Source: Cytophagales bacterium (GTDB lineage: Bacteria; Bacteroidota; Bacteroidia; Cytophagales; ES-bin-26). From it: a stretch of 13,528 bases of DNA. The stretch spans positions 1-13,528 of the forward strand of contig JACMKY010000107.1 in NCBI GenBank assembly GCA_014379925.1. Direction: 5' to 3'. The position numbers and the translations under genes are program-made. Each line of letters starts with the position of its first letter. Position 1 is the first letter of the stretch. Positions 1 through 7,467 of the stretch are shown piece by piece. Under the pieces are notes generated by a model that saw nothing but the letters and a program-made list of their open reading frames with translations, did not search any database and was not told the origin of the DNA.

Positions 1-99
1 ATCCCGGGTGCGTCAATCCTCATTCCGTATTTTCTTTTTCCGCCACGGCTGGTTGCCCTCCGGGTAATATAGGTTAATTAGAATATAAACGCTGACTTG

Positions 100-1194
100 A
101 TGCTCTACAATAGTGGTGTTTCTGCTCCTTCTTTTTTGCGGCAGTTTGCCGAGCAGAGCGATCTGGTTGTCTTTGCCTACGAGGTGGAATCCGATCGGTT
201 CACCTACCTAAATCCTGCCTTTCAGCGAGTGTTTGCGCGCAGCCCGGACAGCCTCCGAAGTGCCGACGCCCTGCTGTCCCTGGTTCACGGGGAAGACCAA
301 GCCTACCTGAGGGAAATCTACGGGCAACTGCTGGCTGGGGAAATCAAAAAGAACGTGGAGTGTCGCATCCTGCTGCCCGACAACAGCGAGCGGTGGGTGC
401 AGATCAGGCCGTTCCTGCTGAAAGAACAACCCGGTCAACGCATAATTACCGGATCGGTGGAAGACATCACCGATTGGAAGCATTACATCGACGTTGAAAC
501 CCGTCACACCAACAAGAAAAACACCATCCTGCAGATTCTCTCCCACGACCTGGCCGGGCCGTTGGGCAACATCCAGGCCCTGTCCGCCCTGGTGACCACC
601 CGCGTCCGGCATTATCAAGACGCAGAGCTCGACAAAGTGATGGGTTTAATTACGGAAACCAGTGAACGCAGCGTCCGCCTGATCCGGGAATTCGTCAGCC
701 GGGAGTTTCTGGAATCGTCCGAAACGGCACTCATCCGATCCAGGGTGAATATTGTCGAAAAGATCCGGGAGGTCACGGATCAGTATCAGCATTCCCAGCA
801 GAATTCAGCCAAGACCTTTACCCTGGCTTCTCCCGATCCGGCCATTTACGTTGGAATCGATGAAGCGAAGTTTATGCAGGTAATCATCAACTTGATTTCC
901 AATTCCGTCAAATTCACCGCCGATGACGGCGTGATCACGGTCGGCCTAAATGACCGGGGGGCTAGCCTGTTGGTTACGGTGGAAGACAACGGCGTCGGTA
1001 TTCCCCGGAAGTATCACGCGTGCCTGTTTGACAAATTTACCAAGGCCGGCCGGCCAGGTTTGCGGAATGAGCCCAGCGTGGGCCTGGGGATGTCCATCAT
1101 CAAGACCATCGTCGAGTGGCACGACGGCCAGATCTGGTTCGAAAGCGAGGAGAACAAGGGTACCCGCTTTTTCATCGAGATTCCCAAGGAATAG
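100..1194 (+). CDS. PAS-domain sensor histidine kinase, cytoplasmic
   Basis: A 364-residue two-component sensor kinase that should autophosphorylate a histidine and pass the phosphate to a response regulator. Residues about 18-125 look like a PAS sensory domain ending in the usual GSVEDITDWK linker. The H-box SHDLAGPLGN places the phospho-acceptor at His149. The ATPase domain is complete: N-box around Asn264/Asn268 (NLISNSVKFT), G1 DNGVGI at 296, F-box LFDKFTK and G2 GLGMSI at 328. There is no signal peptide or membrane segment, so it should sense a cytoplasmic signal through the PAS domain, whose ligand is unknown. ATG at 100 is preferred to the adjacent TTG at 97. No response regulator lies next to it, so it is an orphan kinase within this window. 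It converges on dacB with a 71-base gap. The enzyme class is certain; the signal and partner are not. Confidence 0.93.
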   Translation: MLYNSGVSAPSFLRQFAEQSDLVVFAYEVESDRFTYLNPAFQRVFARSPDSLRSADALLSLVHGEDQAYLREIYGQLLAGEIKKNVECRILLPDNSERWVQIRPFLLKEQPGQRIITGSVEDITDWKHYIDVETRHTNKKNTILQILSHDLAGPLGNIQALSALVTTRVRHYQDAELDKVMGLITETSERSVRLIREFVSREFLESSETALIRSRVNIVEKIREVTDQYQHSQQNSAKTFTLASPDPAIYVGIDEAKFMQVIINLISNSVKFTADDGVITVGLNDRGASLLVTVEDNGVGIPRKYHACLFDKFTKAGRPGLRNEPSVGLGMSIIKTIVEWHDGQIWFESEENKGTRFFIEIPKE

Positions 1195-1218
1195 CCGGTA
1201 GTTTGCGTAGCTGGTTAG

Positions 1219-1254
1219 CGCGGAACGGGCTTTCCTCCTCCCGTCAAAACCGCG
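1219..1254. terminator. Weak imperfect hairpin between convergent genes
   Basis: Between the stops of the histidine kinase and dacB, the arms CGCGG and ACGGG (1219-1229) can pair with CCCGT (1240-1244) and CCGCG (1250-1254), with a four-base bulge on the right arm. It could end transcription from both sides. There is no T-tract on either strand, so intrinsic termination is uncertain. Confidence 0.3.
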
Positions 1255-1265
1255 AAGCCGCCCCG

Positions 1266-2768
1266 CTACAACGCCGCCATTGTTACCAGAATGGCCTCCA
1301 TCTGCCGGGCCACGCGCCCGCCCGCCTCGTCGTAGTTGTTGACCAACAGGGCGAAGCTCATTTGTTCGCCGGCGGAATCCCGGAAGTAGCCCGCGTAGCT
1401 TTTCACCCGCTCGGTGGAGCCACTCTTGGCCCGCACGTTGCCCGCCGCCCGGGTGCCTCTGGCCAGCCCCTTCACCGTACCCGAAACGCCCACCACCGGA
1501 ACGGAGGCGTAGAAGGAGCCGAAATCCGGTTCCCCGGCCACCCGCCGCAGCAGGTCGGTGAGTTGGGCGGCCGTGATGGCGTTTTGGGGTGAGAGACCGC
1601 TGCCATCCCGCATCCAGAATCCTTGGGTAGCCATTCCTTTCCGGCGCCAGTATTCCACCACGGCCCGCGTGCCGTATTCCGTGCTGCCCGCGGAGAAGGG
1701 CCGGACGGGTCCGAGGTAGCGGTCCAGGGTTTTCAGCAGGGCTTCCGCGTACAAGTTGATGCTCTGGAAGTTGGTTTGCTGAATGATGTCCTTCAGGGGC
1801 GGCGACGGGTGGGTGTAGAGCAACGTGCGCTTGCCCGCCGGGAGCGGCCCCCGGCGGAGCAAACGGTCGGTGGTGGGCGCGTCGCGCACGACGAAGCCCG
1901 CCGCTACTAGTTGCTGATGCAGGTGGCAGGCCAAAAAAAACGGCGGATCGGGCAAGGCACCCCGCACGGCGAAAGTAGGTGCGCCCGCCGGAATGGTTCC
2001 TTCCAGCTGACCCAGATTGTGGTAGGGCGCCCCGTAGATGTAGCATTGGTCACCCGAGCCGGGCGCCCCCGTGGTCACCCGGTTGGCAAACTCCAGGCCG
2101 GGAACGGCGGGCTCGGTGCGCAGCACGCGAGCGGCCGAACCGACGGCCGGGCCCGGTTGAAAGATAACGCGGTACAGGTTTTCGTTGAAGTTCAAGCCGT
2201 AGGCAGCGGCGCCGTAATAGTTGCCCACGTCGCCCCAGACCCAGGTGGATGGCAACGCGTTTTCCTCGAAAATACCCGCGTCGGCCACCACGGCCCCGTT
2301 TATTCGTCGGATGCCCGCCGCTTTCACCCGTTCTACCCATTGCCCGGTAAGTGCTGCCGCGTCGGGATGTCCCTCGAAACGGTTGCTGCCCAGCGTGGGA
2401 TCGCCCCCGCCCCGGAGGTAGAGGTTGCCCTGAAGCGTGCCGTCCCGGAGTTCGCCATCGTACTCGAGGCTGGTCTGAAAGGCGAAGTCCTGGCCCAGCA
2501 CCAAAAGCGCCGTGGCGGTAGTGACCAATTTGAGGGTGGAAGCGGGTGCGGCGCTCCGGTGGCCGTTCAGTTCCAGAATCGTCACGCCCGTTGCCACCGA
2601 CCGTACAGAGAAGGCCACCAGTCCGTGCCGCGCCAGGCTGTCGTTTTGCAAAGTCTCGAGTTGGGTACGGAGCTTGCGGAGGGCGGGCGATTCCGGCGGG
2701 ACGGAGTGAGTGGGCGAGGAAAGACAAAGCAAACGGACAATCAGGAAAACCGCGGGGAAGGACATCAT
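1266..2768 (-). CDS. dacB: D-alanyl-D-alanine carboxypeptidase/endopeptidase (PBP4 type, peptidase S13)
   Basis: A 500-residue penicillin-binding protein of the PBP4/DacB family. Members remove the terminal D-Ala from peptidoglycan stem peptides and can cut D-Ala-mDAP crosslinks, acting in the periplasm. The N-terminus is a hydrophobic signal peptide of about 22 residues. All three active-site motifs are present in order: SxxK (STLK, Ser77 nucleophile and Lys80), SxN (SIN, Ser336-Asn338) and KSG (448-450), a KTG variant. The family motif DGSGLS occurs at 388-393. Length is close to the 477 residues of E. coli PBP4, with the long insertion between motifs 1 and 2 that is typical of S13. Two adjacent ATG codons begin the frame (2766-2768 and 2763-2765) and either could be used. 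A 243-base spacer separates it from the cyclo-ligase gene, so it probably has its own promoter. Confidence 0.95.
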   Translation of the reverse strand: MMSFPAVFLIVRLLCLSSPTHSVPPESPALRKLRTQLETLQNDSLARHGLVAFSVRSVATGVTILELNGHRSAAPASTLKLVTTATALLVLGQDFAFQTSLEYDGELRDGTLQGNLYLRGGGDPTLGSNRFEGHPDAAALTGQWVERVKAAGIRRINGAVVADAGIFEENALPSTWVWGDVGNYYGAAAYGLNFNENLYRVIFQPGPAVGSAARVLRTEPAVPGLEFANRVTTGAPGSGDQCYIYGAPYHNLGQLEGTIPAGAPTFAVRGALPDPPFFLACHLHQQLVAAGFVVRDAPTTDRLLRRGPLPAGKRTLLYTHPSPPLKDIIQQTNFQSINLYAEALLKTLDRYLGPVRPFSAGSTEYGTRAVVEYWRRKGMATQGFWMRDGSGLSPQNAITAAQLTDLLRRVAGEPDFGSFYASVPVVGVSGTVKGLARGTRAAGNVRAKSGSTERVKSYAGYFRDSAGEQMSFALLVNNYDEAGGRVARQMEAILVTMAAL

Positions 2769-2865
2769 ACCAGTATCAAGTAGTCAGTATTGAAATAAAA
2801 CACTGTCTTTCAGTTTTTTTAGGGTTGCTCTACTATGCCGTTGGAATTTCAGTTTAATGTACGCC

Positions 2866-2897
2866 CAAGGTTACGCATCACTACCCGGGTTGGTCAA
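2866..2897 (-). promoter_or_regulatory. Possible promoter of dacB
   Basis: Read on the minus strand, TTG (2897-2895) is followed after 21 bases by TAACCTTG (2873-2866). This differs by one base from the Bacteroidota -7 consensus TAnnTTTG. It would give a leader of roughly 90 bases before dacB. It is the best candidate in the 243-base spacer, but one mismatch and by-eye scanning keep confidence low. Confidence 0.35.
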
Positions 2898-3011
2898 TCC
2901 AGGCAAATTTCCCTGGTTGTTGGAGGTTATTCTTTCGTCCGAAGCGACCTCACCGAATTACCACTGACGACAAATGAGTACGAATACCGGGAATGCCCGG
3001 GCGCGGCTGCG

Positions 3012-3590
3012 CTACGCCGGCGCAGGAAACACCCAGACTTTCCGGGGCGTAACGCAGTAGTTGAGCCTTACATCCCATTCGTCCGGCTCCGGGATGGCGG
3101 CGACCGGCTCGAACACGGATAAACCAATTTTGACGGTACCCGGGCGGCATTCGGCCAGGAAACGGTCGTAGTAGCCTTTGCCGTAGCCGACGCGGTGGCC
3201 TCGTTGGTCGAAGATGACCAGGGGAACCAACACCGAGGCGATCCGTTCGGTCGGAAACCCGTCGCCGGCGACGGGTTCCGGAATGCCCCCCGGCGTGGAT
3301 GCCAATTCGAGCCGACTATTCCAAACGTAATTTTCCAGGTGATCGCCGTTGACTTTGGGAATGACCACCGTAACCTCCGGGTGAAACCGGTGGATGTGCC
3401 CAATGATGAGCTTGGTGTCTACTTCCTTCTGCTGGTGGATGGGCAAAAAGCAATGAAGGTTGCGAAGCGCATCGGGCGGGAAACGGGCGAAGAACTGCCG
3501 GCAGATGGCGCGGCTGGCTTGCGCGATTTGTTCGTCGCTCAGCTTTTTTCGCTCGGCCAGGTAGTGCTTCCGTAGGGTGCGCTTGTTCAC
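3012..3590 (-). CDS. 5-formyltetrahydrofolate cyclo-ligase
   Basis: A 192-residue enzyme (called ygfA/fau in E. coli) that converts 5-formyl-THF to 5,10-methenyl-THF using ATP. This returns the storage folate made by serine hydroxymethyltransferase to one-carbon metabolism, in the cytosol. The diagnostic C-terminal block VPLVIFDQRGHRVGYGKGYY lies at residues 122-141 and carries the glycine-rich nucleotide-binding motif. The basic N-terminus (MNKRTLRKHYLAERKKL) is typical of the family, as is the length. The start is GTG at 3588-3590, which overlaps the bshC stop as GTGA. The protein has no internal methionine, so no ATG start is available. The overlap implies translational coupling to bshC. 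A 5-base hairpin without a T-tract follows the stop. Confidence 0.95.
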   Translation of the reverse strand: MNKRTLRKHYLAERKKLSDEQIAQASRAICRQFFARFPPDALRNLHCFLPIHQQKEVDTKLIIGHIHRFHPEVTVVIPKVNGDHLENYVWNSRLELASTPGGIPEPVAGDGFPTERIASVLVPLVIFDQRGHRVGYGKGYYDRFLAECRPGTVKIGLSVFEPVAAIPEPDEWDVRLNYCVTPRKVWVFPAPA

Positions 3591-5131
3591 TCCTCGGTTA
3601 GCAGGTGAAACTGGAAACTAAACGGGTCGAAAACCGCCTGTACTTGGCGAAGAAAGTCCGGGTTGTTGAGGGCGAAATTCAGGTAGTTATCCGTTCGTTC
3701 CTGCAAGCCACCGTTGGGAAACAGCTTGGCCTTCAAGCCCATCAGCTGGTTGATTTCCGTTTCCTGGCTGCCTTCCTGCGCCTTTCGCAGGCGTTTGTCG
3801 ATGTTTTCCACCGATTTCAGGAGCTTCTGTTTCTCAGCCAATACCAATCCCTCCAGCGATCTATCGAGCGCAACGGCTTTCTTCAGGACTTGACTGAAAA
3901 CCTGATCGAAGGCCGCGGTCTCGGCTTCCAGCCCCACCGCTTCGGTATTCTTCTCCAGGAACCGCCGTTTCAGGCTTGCTTCGTCCAGAAAGAGCGCCGC
4001 GTCGGAAAGATTCAGTTTCTGAATGCGCTTGGCGTGGGCCTTGTTGATCACCAACGCAAAATTTCGGGGCATCACCACGGGATAAGGAAGCTGGTAGTGG
4101 GCGAAGAGGTCCTTCAACTGCATCCAGTAGGCAACCTCCGCCGGCCCCCCGACGTAGGCCAGGTTAGGCAACACCGTTTCCTGGTACAAAGGTCGGAGGA
4201 TTACATTGGGGCTGAACTTTTGGGGTTCGTTTTCAACCAGGTCCAAAAGCTCCGCTTCGGAAAAGGACAAGGGGGTATTCAATACCTTATACCCGCCGTC
4301 TTCCTGCACAATGCGCTCCCGCTGGTGGTCGTCGAGGTAAAAAAAATTAACTTCACGGGCGTTTACCTGGGTTTTGTAGCCCAACGCTTCCAGTTGCTGG
4401 GAGGACTTTTTTACCCGTTCAAACGCCGAATGACGCGTCAGGTCGTCGCGCATCACCCCTTTGAACAGCGCTTTCAGTTCCCGGTCGTCGGCGTCCACGC
4501 AAACCAGGCCTTCGTGGCCGAAGAGTTCGTTGGCCACGCAACGGGTCGCTTCCGCCAGGGTGCGGTGGTGCAGGTAGGCATTTTCGAACAGACTCACTTT
4601 TTCGGGCAGTTCCTGCAGCAACGGCGTCAGGTCCTGGGTCGTCATTCGGCCCACGGCACCCGTCTGGGGGGTTTGCCACTCGTATTTCTTGCCAAACAGG
4701 TAGAAATGGTTGATTTCCGCCAGGTCGTGGTCTTCAGTAGCCATCCAATACACCGGCACGAAACGGTACTGGGGATAACGCACCCGCAGTGCCTTGGCCA
4801 GGTTGATGGTTGTAATCAACTTGTAGATCACGTAGAGGGGACCGGTGAAAATATTCAGTTGGTGCCCGGTGGTTACCGTGAACGTGTTGCTCTCTTTCAG
4901 TACTGACAAGTCGGGATGGTTCGCCACGGATGCGTACTGCCGGGTCAGCAGTTGGTAGAGGACATCCCGGTGAACCGGCGCGGCGGCCCGCGCTTCGATC
5001 TGGGCCTCGAAATTTTCCAAAGTCGGGAAACGTCCGAAGAAAGGCGCCAGTGCGGGCTCGTTTTGCAGGTAATCCAAAAAAACGGGAGAGAACTGACGGG
5101 TCTCTCCCAAGGGTAAGGGGTGGCTGGTCAT
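3587..5131 (-). CDS. bshC: Putative cysteine ligase BshC (bacillithiol biosynthesis)
   Basis: A 514-residue protein of the BshC family. BshC is assigned the last step of bacillithiol synthesis, joining cysteine to glucosaminyl-malate; bacillithiol is the low-molecular-weight thiol replacing glutathione in Firmicutes, Bacteroidota and others. Recognisable family blocks are the N-terminal LPLGETRQFSPVFLDYL, TGHQLNIFTGPLYVIYK starting at residue 88, PVYWMATEDHD ending at 136, and a charged coiled-coil C-terminal segment rich in Lys/Glu before FPNGGLQERTDNYLNFA. ATG at 5129-5131 was chosen over an in-frame start at 5284 because the extra 51 residues are proline-rich, match nothing in the family and would overlap the upstream small gene. 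The stop overlaps the GTG start of the cyclo-ligase. bshA and bshB are not in the window, which is common. Confidence 0.94.
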   Translation of the reverse strand: MTSHPLPLGETRQFSPVFLDYLQNEPALAPFFGRFPTLENFEAQIEARAAAPVHRDVLYQLLTRQYASVANHPDLSVLKESNTFTVTTGHQLNIFTGPLYVIYKLITTINLAKALRVRYPQYRFVPVYWMATEDHDLAEINHFYLFGKKYEWQTPQTGAVGRMTTQDLTPLLQELPEKVSLFENAYLHHRTLAEATRCVANELFGHEGLVCVDADDRELKALFKGVMRDDLTRHSAFERVKKSSQQLEALGYKTQVNAREVNFFYLDDHQRERIVQEDGGYKVLNTPLSFSEAELLDLVENEPQKFSPNVILRPLYQETVLPNLAYVGGPAEVAYWMQLKDLFAHYQLPYPVVMPRNFALVINKAHAKRIQKLNLSDAALFLDEASLKRRFLEKNTEAVGLEAETAAFDQVFSQVLKKAVALDRSLEGLVLAEKQKLLKSVENIDKRLRKAQEGSQETEINQLMGLKAKLFPNGGLQERTDNYLNFALNNPDFLRQVQAVFDPFSFQFHLLTEE

Positions 5132-5207
5132 GGGTACGTTGGCTGACGGCCGTACAGGCGGCGGTTCGATGAGCAACAAAGGAGGGTAGGCGCGGAGTTC
5201 ACGCGGA

Positions 5208-5393
5208 TTATCCTTTCGTGAGGTCGGCAAAGAGTTGGTGAAGCCAAATTCGGGTGGGGGTGTACTGATACAGCACGACACCAATGATCAGGAGGATGAG
5301 AATCCACTTGAAAAAGGATTGAATTAATTTAATGACCACGAAAACCGCCACCACGCATACGGCCACCCACAAAAAGCTCTGGAATGTCTCCAT
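5208..5393 (-). CDS. Small two-helix membrane protein, unknown function
   Basis: A 61-residue protein that I do not recognise. It has two hydrophobic stretches, about residues 7-24 and 29-45, separated by a short KLIQSFFKW turn, then a hydrophilic tail (YTPTRIWLHQLFADLTKG). A two-pass inner-membrane hairpin is the simplest reading. ATG at 5391-5393 is preferred to an in-frame TTG at 5420. It lies 41 bases downstream of rimO and 76 bases upstream of bshC on the same strand, so it is probably cotranscribed with them. The compact spacing, clean hydrophobic pattern and absence of any competing frame support a real gene. There is no evidence for its role. Confidence 0.75.
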   Translation of the reverse strand: METFQSFLWVAVCVVAVFVVIKLIQSFFKWILILLIIGVVLYQYTPTRIWLHQLFADLTKG

Positions 5394-5434
5394 CGGAAGG
5401 ACGCGTAGTTGCGCGGGCAAATTAGGGAATAAAA

Positions 5435-6748
5435 TTACCCCGCCAACTCCCCGTACAGGTCAAATTCAGTGGCGTCAGTGATGGTTACCCGGGCAAAATC
5501 GCCCGGACGAACGGAAGCATGGGCCGCGGAAACCAGCACTTCGTTGTCCACTTCCGGGGAATCGAACTCGGTACGACCCACGAAATAGCCGCCTTCTTTC
5601 CGGTCGAAGAGCACCTTGAACGTCTGGCCGATCTTTTTTTGATTCAGTTCCGCCGATATGGTTTCCTGCAAGGCCATGATCGCATCCACCCGTTCCTGTT
5701 TTACCTCCGCCGGGATGCGGTCCTCGTAGGTGAAAGCGTGGGTATTCTCCTCGTGCGAATAGCTGAAAACGCCCAGGCGGTCGAAGCGGGACTGCGCTAC
5801 GAACTGGTACATTTCCTCGAAGTCCGCTTCCGTCTCGCCGGGGTGCCCGGCAATGAGCGTCGTGCGGAGGGCGATGCCGGGTACCCGTTCCCGGATGGTC
5901 TGGATAAGGCCCTCGGTCTTTTCCCGCGTAATGCCCCGTCGCATGAGCTTGAGTACGGACGAGGAGCCGTGTTGGAGGGGCATATCCAGGTACTTGCAGA
6001 GGCGCGGACGCTCCCGGATCACGTCCAGCACTTCCAGCGGAAAACCCGCCGGGTAGGCATACTGCAACCGGATCCACTCGATTCCCTCCGTGTCGGCCAG
6101 GCGGTCCAGCAACTCCGCCAGGTTGCGCTTCCGGTACAAGTCCAGCCCGTAGTAGGTCAGGTCCTGGGCAATGAGGATCAGCTCCTTGGTGCCGCGCTGG
6201 GCGAACGATTTGGCTTCGGCCAGGACCCGTTCCATCGGTTTGGAAACGTGGCCGCCGCGCATGAGCGGAATGGCGCAAAACGAACACGGGCGGTCGCAGC
6301 CCTCGGAAATTTTCAGGTAGGCGAAGTGGGCGGGGGTGGTCAGCAGGCGCTCCCCGACCAATTCGTGCTTGTAGTCGGCTTTGAGGGTTTTCAGGAGCCG
6401 GGGCAGTTCGTTGGTGCCGAAGTAGGCATCTACCGTCGGGATCTCCTGCTCCAGTTCATCCCGGTAGCGGTGCGACAGGCAACCCGTCACGTACAGCTTG
6501 TCGATCAAGCCGTTTTCTTTCGCACCGGCGTAGCGCAGGATGGTGTCGATCGACTCCTGCTTGGCGTTGTCGATGAAGCCGCAGGTATTCACGATCACGA
6601 TGTTGGCATCGTCTTTCCCGGATTCGTGCGTTACGCGGAAGCGATTGGCTTTCAGTTGGGTATACAACTCCTCCGAATCCACTAGGTTTTTGGAACAACC
6701 CAGCGTAACGATGTTTACCTTATTCTTGGTGAGTCCTTTGGTTTTCAA
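5435..6748 (-). CDS. rimO: Ribosomal protein S12 methylthiotransferase RimO
   Basis: A 437-residue radical-SAM enzyme that methylthiolates the conserved aspartate of ribosomal protein S12. The N-terminal UPF0004 domain supplies the auxiliary 4Fe-4S cluster through Cys18 (TLGCSKNLVDSE), Cys56 (NTCGFIDNAKQESID) and Cys90 (TGCLSHRY). The radical-SAM CxxxCxxC motif is Cys151/155/158 (CDRPCSFCAIP). A TRAM domain occupies about 375-437. The CSKNLVDSE and CGFIDNAKQESID sequences separate RimO from the tRNA enzyme MiaB. The frame begins with TTG at 6746-6748, and no in-frame ATG lies between it and the first conserved cysteine. MKTKGLTKNKVNIVTLGCSKN fits the usual N-terminus of Bacteroidota RimO, so TTG is probably the true start. 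It lies 54 bases downstream of the lipoprotein gene. Confidence 0.96.
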   Translation of the reverse strand: MKTKGLTKNKVNIVTLGCSKNLVDSEELYTQLKANRFRVTHESGKDDANIVIVNTCGFIDNAKQESIDTILRYAGAKENGLIDKLYVTGCLSHRYRDELEQEIPTVDAYFGTNELPRLLKTLKADYKHELVGERLLTTPAHFAYLKISEGCDRPCSFCAIPLMRGGHVSKPMERVLAEAKSFAQRGTKELILIAQDLTYYGLDLYRKRNLAELLDRLADTEGIEWIRLQYAYPAGFPLEVLDVIRERPRLCKYLDMPLQHGSSSVLKLMRRGITREKTEGLIQTIRERVPGIALRTTLIAGHPGETEADFEEMYQFVAQSRFDRLGVFSYSHEENTHAFTYEDRIPAEVKQERVDAIMALQETISAELNQKKIGQTFKVLFDRKEGGYFVGRTEFDSPEVDNEVLVSAAHASVRPGDFARVTITDATEFDLYGELAG

Positions 6749-6802
6749 TGTACGGGCGATGCTAGCTGGTGCGTTTTTCGGGTTTGCCGGGCGGAGCCAA
6801 GT

Positions 6803-7282
6803 TCAGTACGCCGCGGCGTAATCCACCGTCAACGTGATCCGCTCCACGTTTCCCGGCCGCACGGTTACCGGAAAAATGTCGTTTTCGCCATCGAACGAGT
6901 TGGCGTACAGTCCCTTGCTTTCTTCCCACACGAAAACCGAATACTGTCCTTCGGGAAGGTCGACGCAGAAACGACCGTTGGCGTCGGAGGCAACCCGCTT
7001 CACCAGTTTGGTTTTGATGTTGCGGTGGAAAACCCCGTCGGAAGTGACTTGGTTCATATTGGTGCGTTCGTACACCACCACGTCCCGTTGAACGGGTTTG
7101 CCTTGGGAGGCCGGCCGGTCGGGGGAAGGCATCTGATTGCCTTCTTTCCAAACAATGGTGCCGCACACACCCTGAAGAATGCCCGCTTGGTTATTCATTC
7201 CCGACCCGGATTTGGGCTTTTGACAACAATTCAGGCCCAAAAACAGCAGGCAGGATAAACTGACAACCAAGGGCTTTTTCAT
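6803..7282 (-). CDS. Putative lipoprotein with carboxypeptidase-regulatory-like (transthyretin-fold) domain
   Basis: A 159-residue exported protein of unknown function. The N-terminus (MKKPLVVSLSCLLFLGLNCC) is a signal peptide ending in a double cysteine at 19-20. It resembles a lipobox, but the residue before the cysteine is Asn or Cys rather than Gly/Ala/Ser, so lipidation is plausible but not certain. Residues about 35-155 look like one beta-sandwich of the carboxypeptidase-regulatory type. It starts GVCGTIVWKEG, has a VASDANGRFCVDLPEGQYSVFV core (the usual D.nG.F...l..G.Y.l pattern) and ends in alternating beta strands. Such domains are common in envelope proteins of Bacteroidota. It sits between ftsY and rimO. 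The start is ATG at 7280-7282. No catalytic motif is visible. Confidence 0.75.
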   Translation of the reverse strand: MKKPLVVSLSCLLFLGLNCCQKPKSGSGMNNQAGILQGVCGTIVWKEGNQMPSPDRPASQGKPVQRDVVVYERTNMNQVTSDGVFHRNIKTKLVKRVASDANGRFCVDLPEGQYSVFVWEESKGLYANSFDGENDIFPVTVRPGNVERITLTVDYAAAY

Positions 7283-7403
7283 ATTTTATCGGCAAATATT
7301 TCGGGGTTCAACTGCCAGCACCACGGTGGCAAGCAGGGAGGCAACGTTAAACGACATTCAGAATTCTGGTAGGAAACGCATCGTAAAGGTTTGCGAATCC
7401 ATC

Positions 7404-7424
7404 CGTCGGTGCATTGCACCGACG
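7404..7424. repeat. 21-base near-perfect palindrome downstream of ftsY
   Basis: The arm CGTCGGTGCA (7404-7413) is followed by a single T and then its exact reverse complement (7415-7424). As RNA it would form a 9-bp stem with a three-base loop. It lies 43 bases past the ftsY stop and is not followed by a T-tract on either strand. It could be a REP-like extragenic palindrome, a transcript-end stabiliser or a protein-binding site. No second copy was seen in this window. Confidence 0.6.
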
Positions 7425-7467
7425 CTATTCCTTCACCCATCAACTCAACGGTATGGGGTCGGCTCGA

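Noticed and set aside
1..99. Possible gene or promoter at the left edge
   Set aside because: No open frame and no TAnnTTTG match ahead of the histidine kinase; too little sequence to say more.
946..2046. Minus-strand frame spanning the 3' end of the histidine kinase and dacB
   Set aside because: Arg/Gly/Ala-rich with no motif and overlaps two clear genes in other frames.
2987..3000. CCGGG-AATG-CCCGG hairpin after the cyclo-ligase gene as a terminator
   Set aside because: Only five pairs and no T-tract on the minus strand, so not enough to call.
3605..4906. Long open frame (433 codons) on the plus strand, antisense to bshC
   Set aside because: It mirrors the codon pattern of bshC, has no recognisable domain and lies entirely over a well-supported gene.
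5132..5284. Extended N-terminus of BshC from an upstream start
   Set aside because: The added 51 residues are proline-rich, unlike the family, and overlap the small membrane-protein gene; ATG at 5131 gives the normal 514 residues.
5519..6685. Long open frame (388 codons) antisense to rimO
   Set aside because: Shadow of rimO; repeated Val/Gly/Arg/Gln composition without any family motif.
7283..7300. AATATTTG (minus strand, 7300-7293) as a promoter for the lipoprotein gene
   Set aside because: One mismatch to TAnnTTTG and no TTG within 17-23 bases upstream; it also lies too near the start codon to be convincing.
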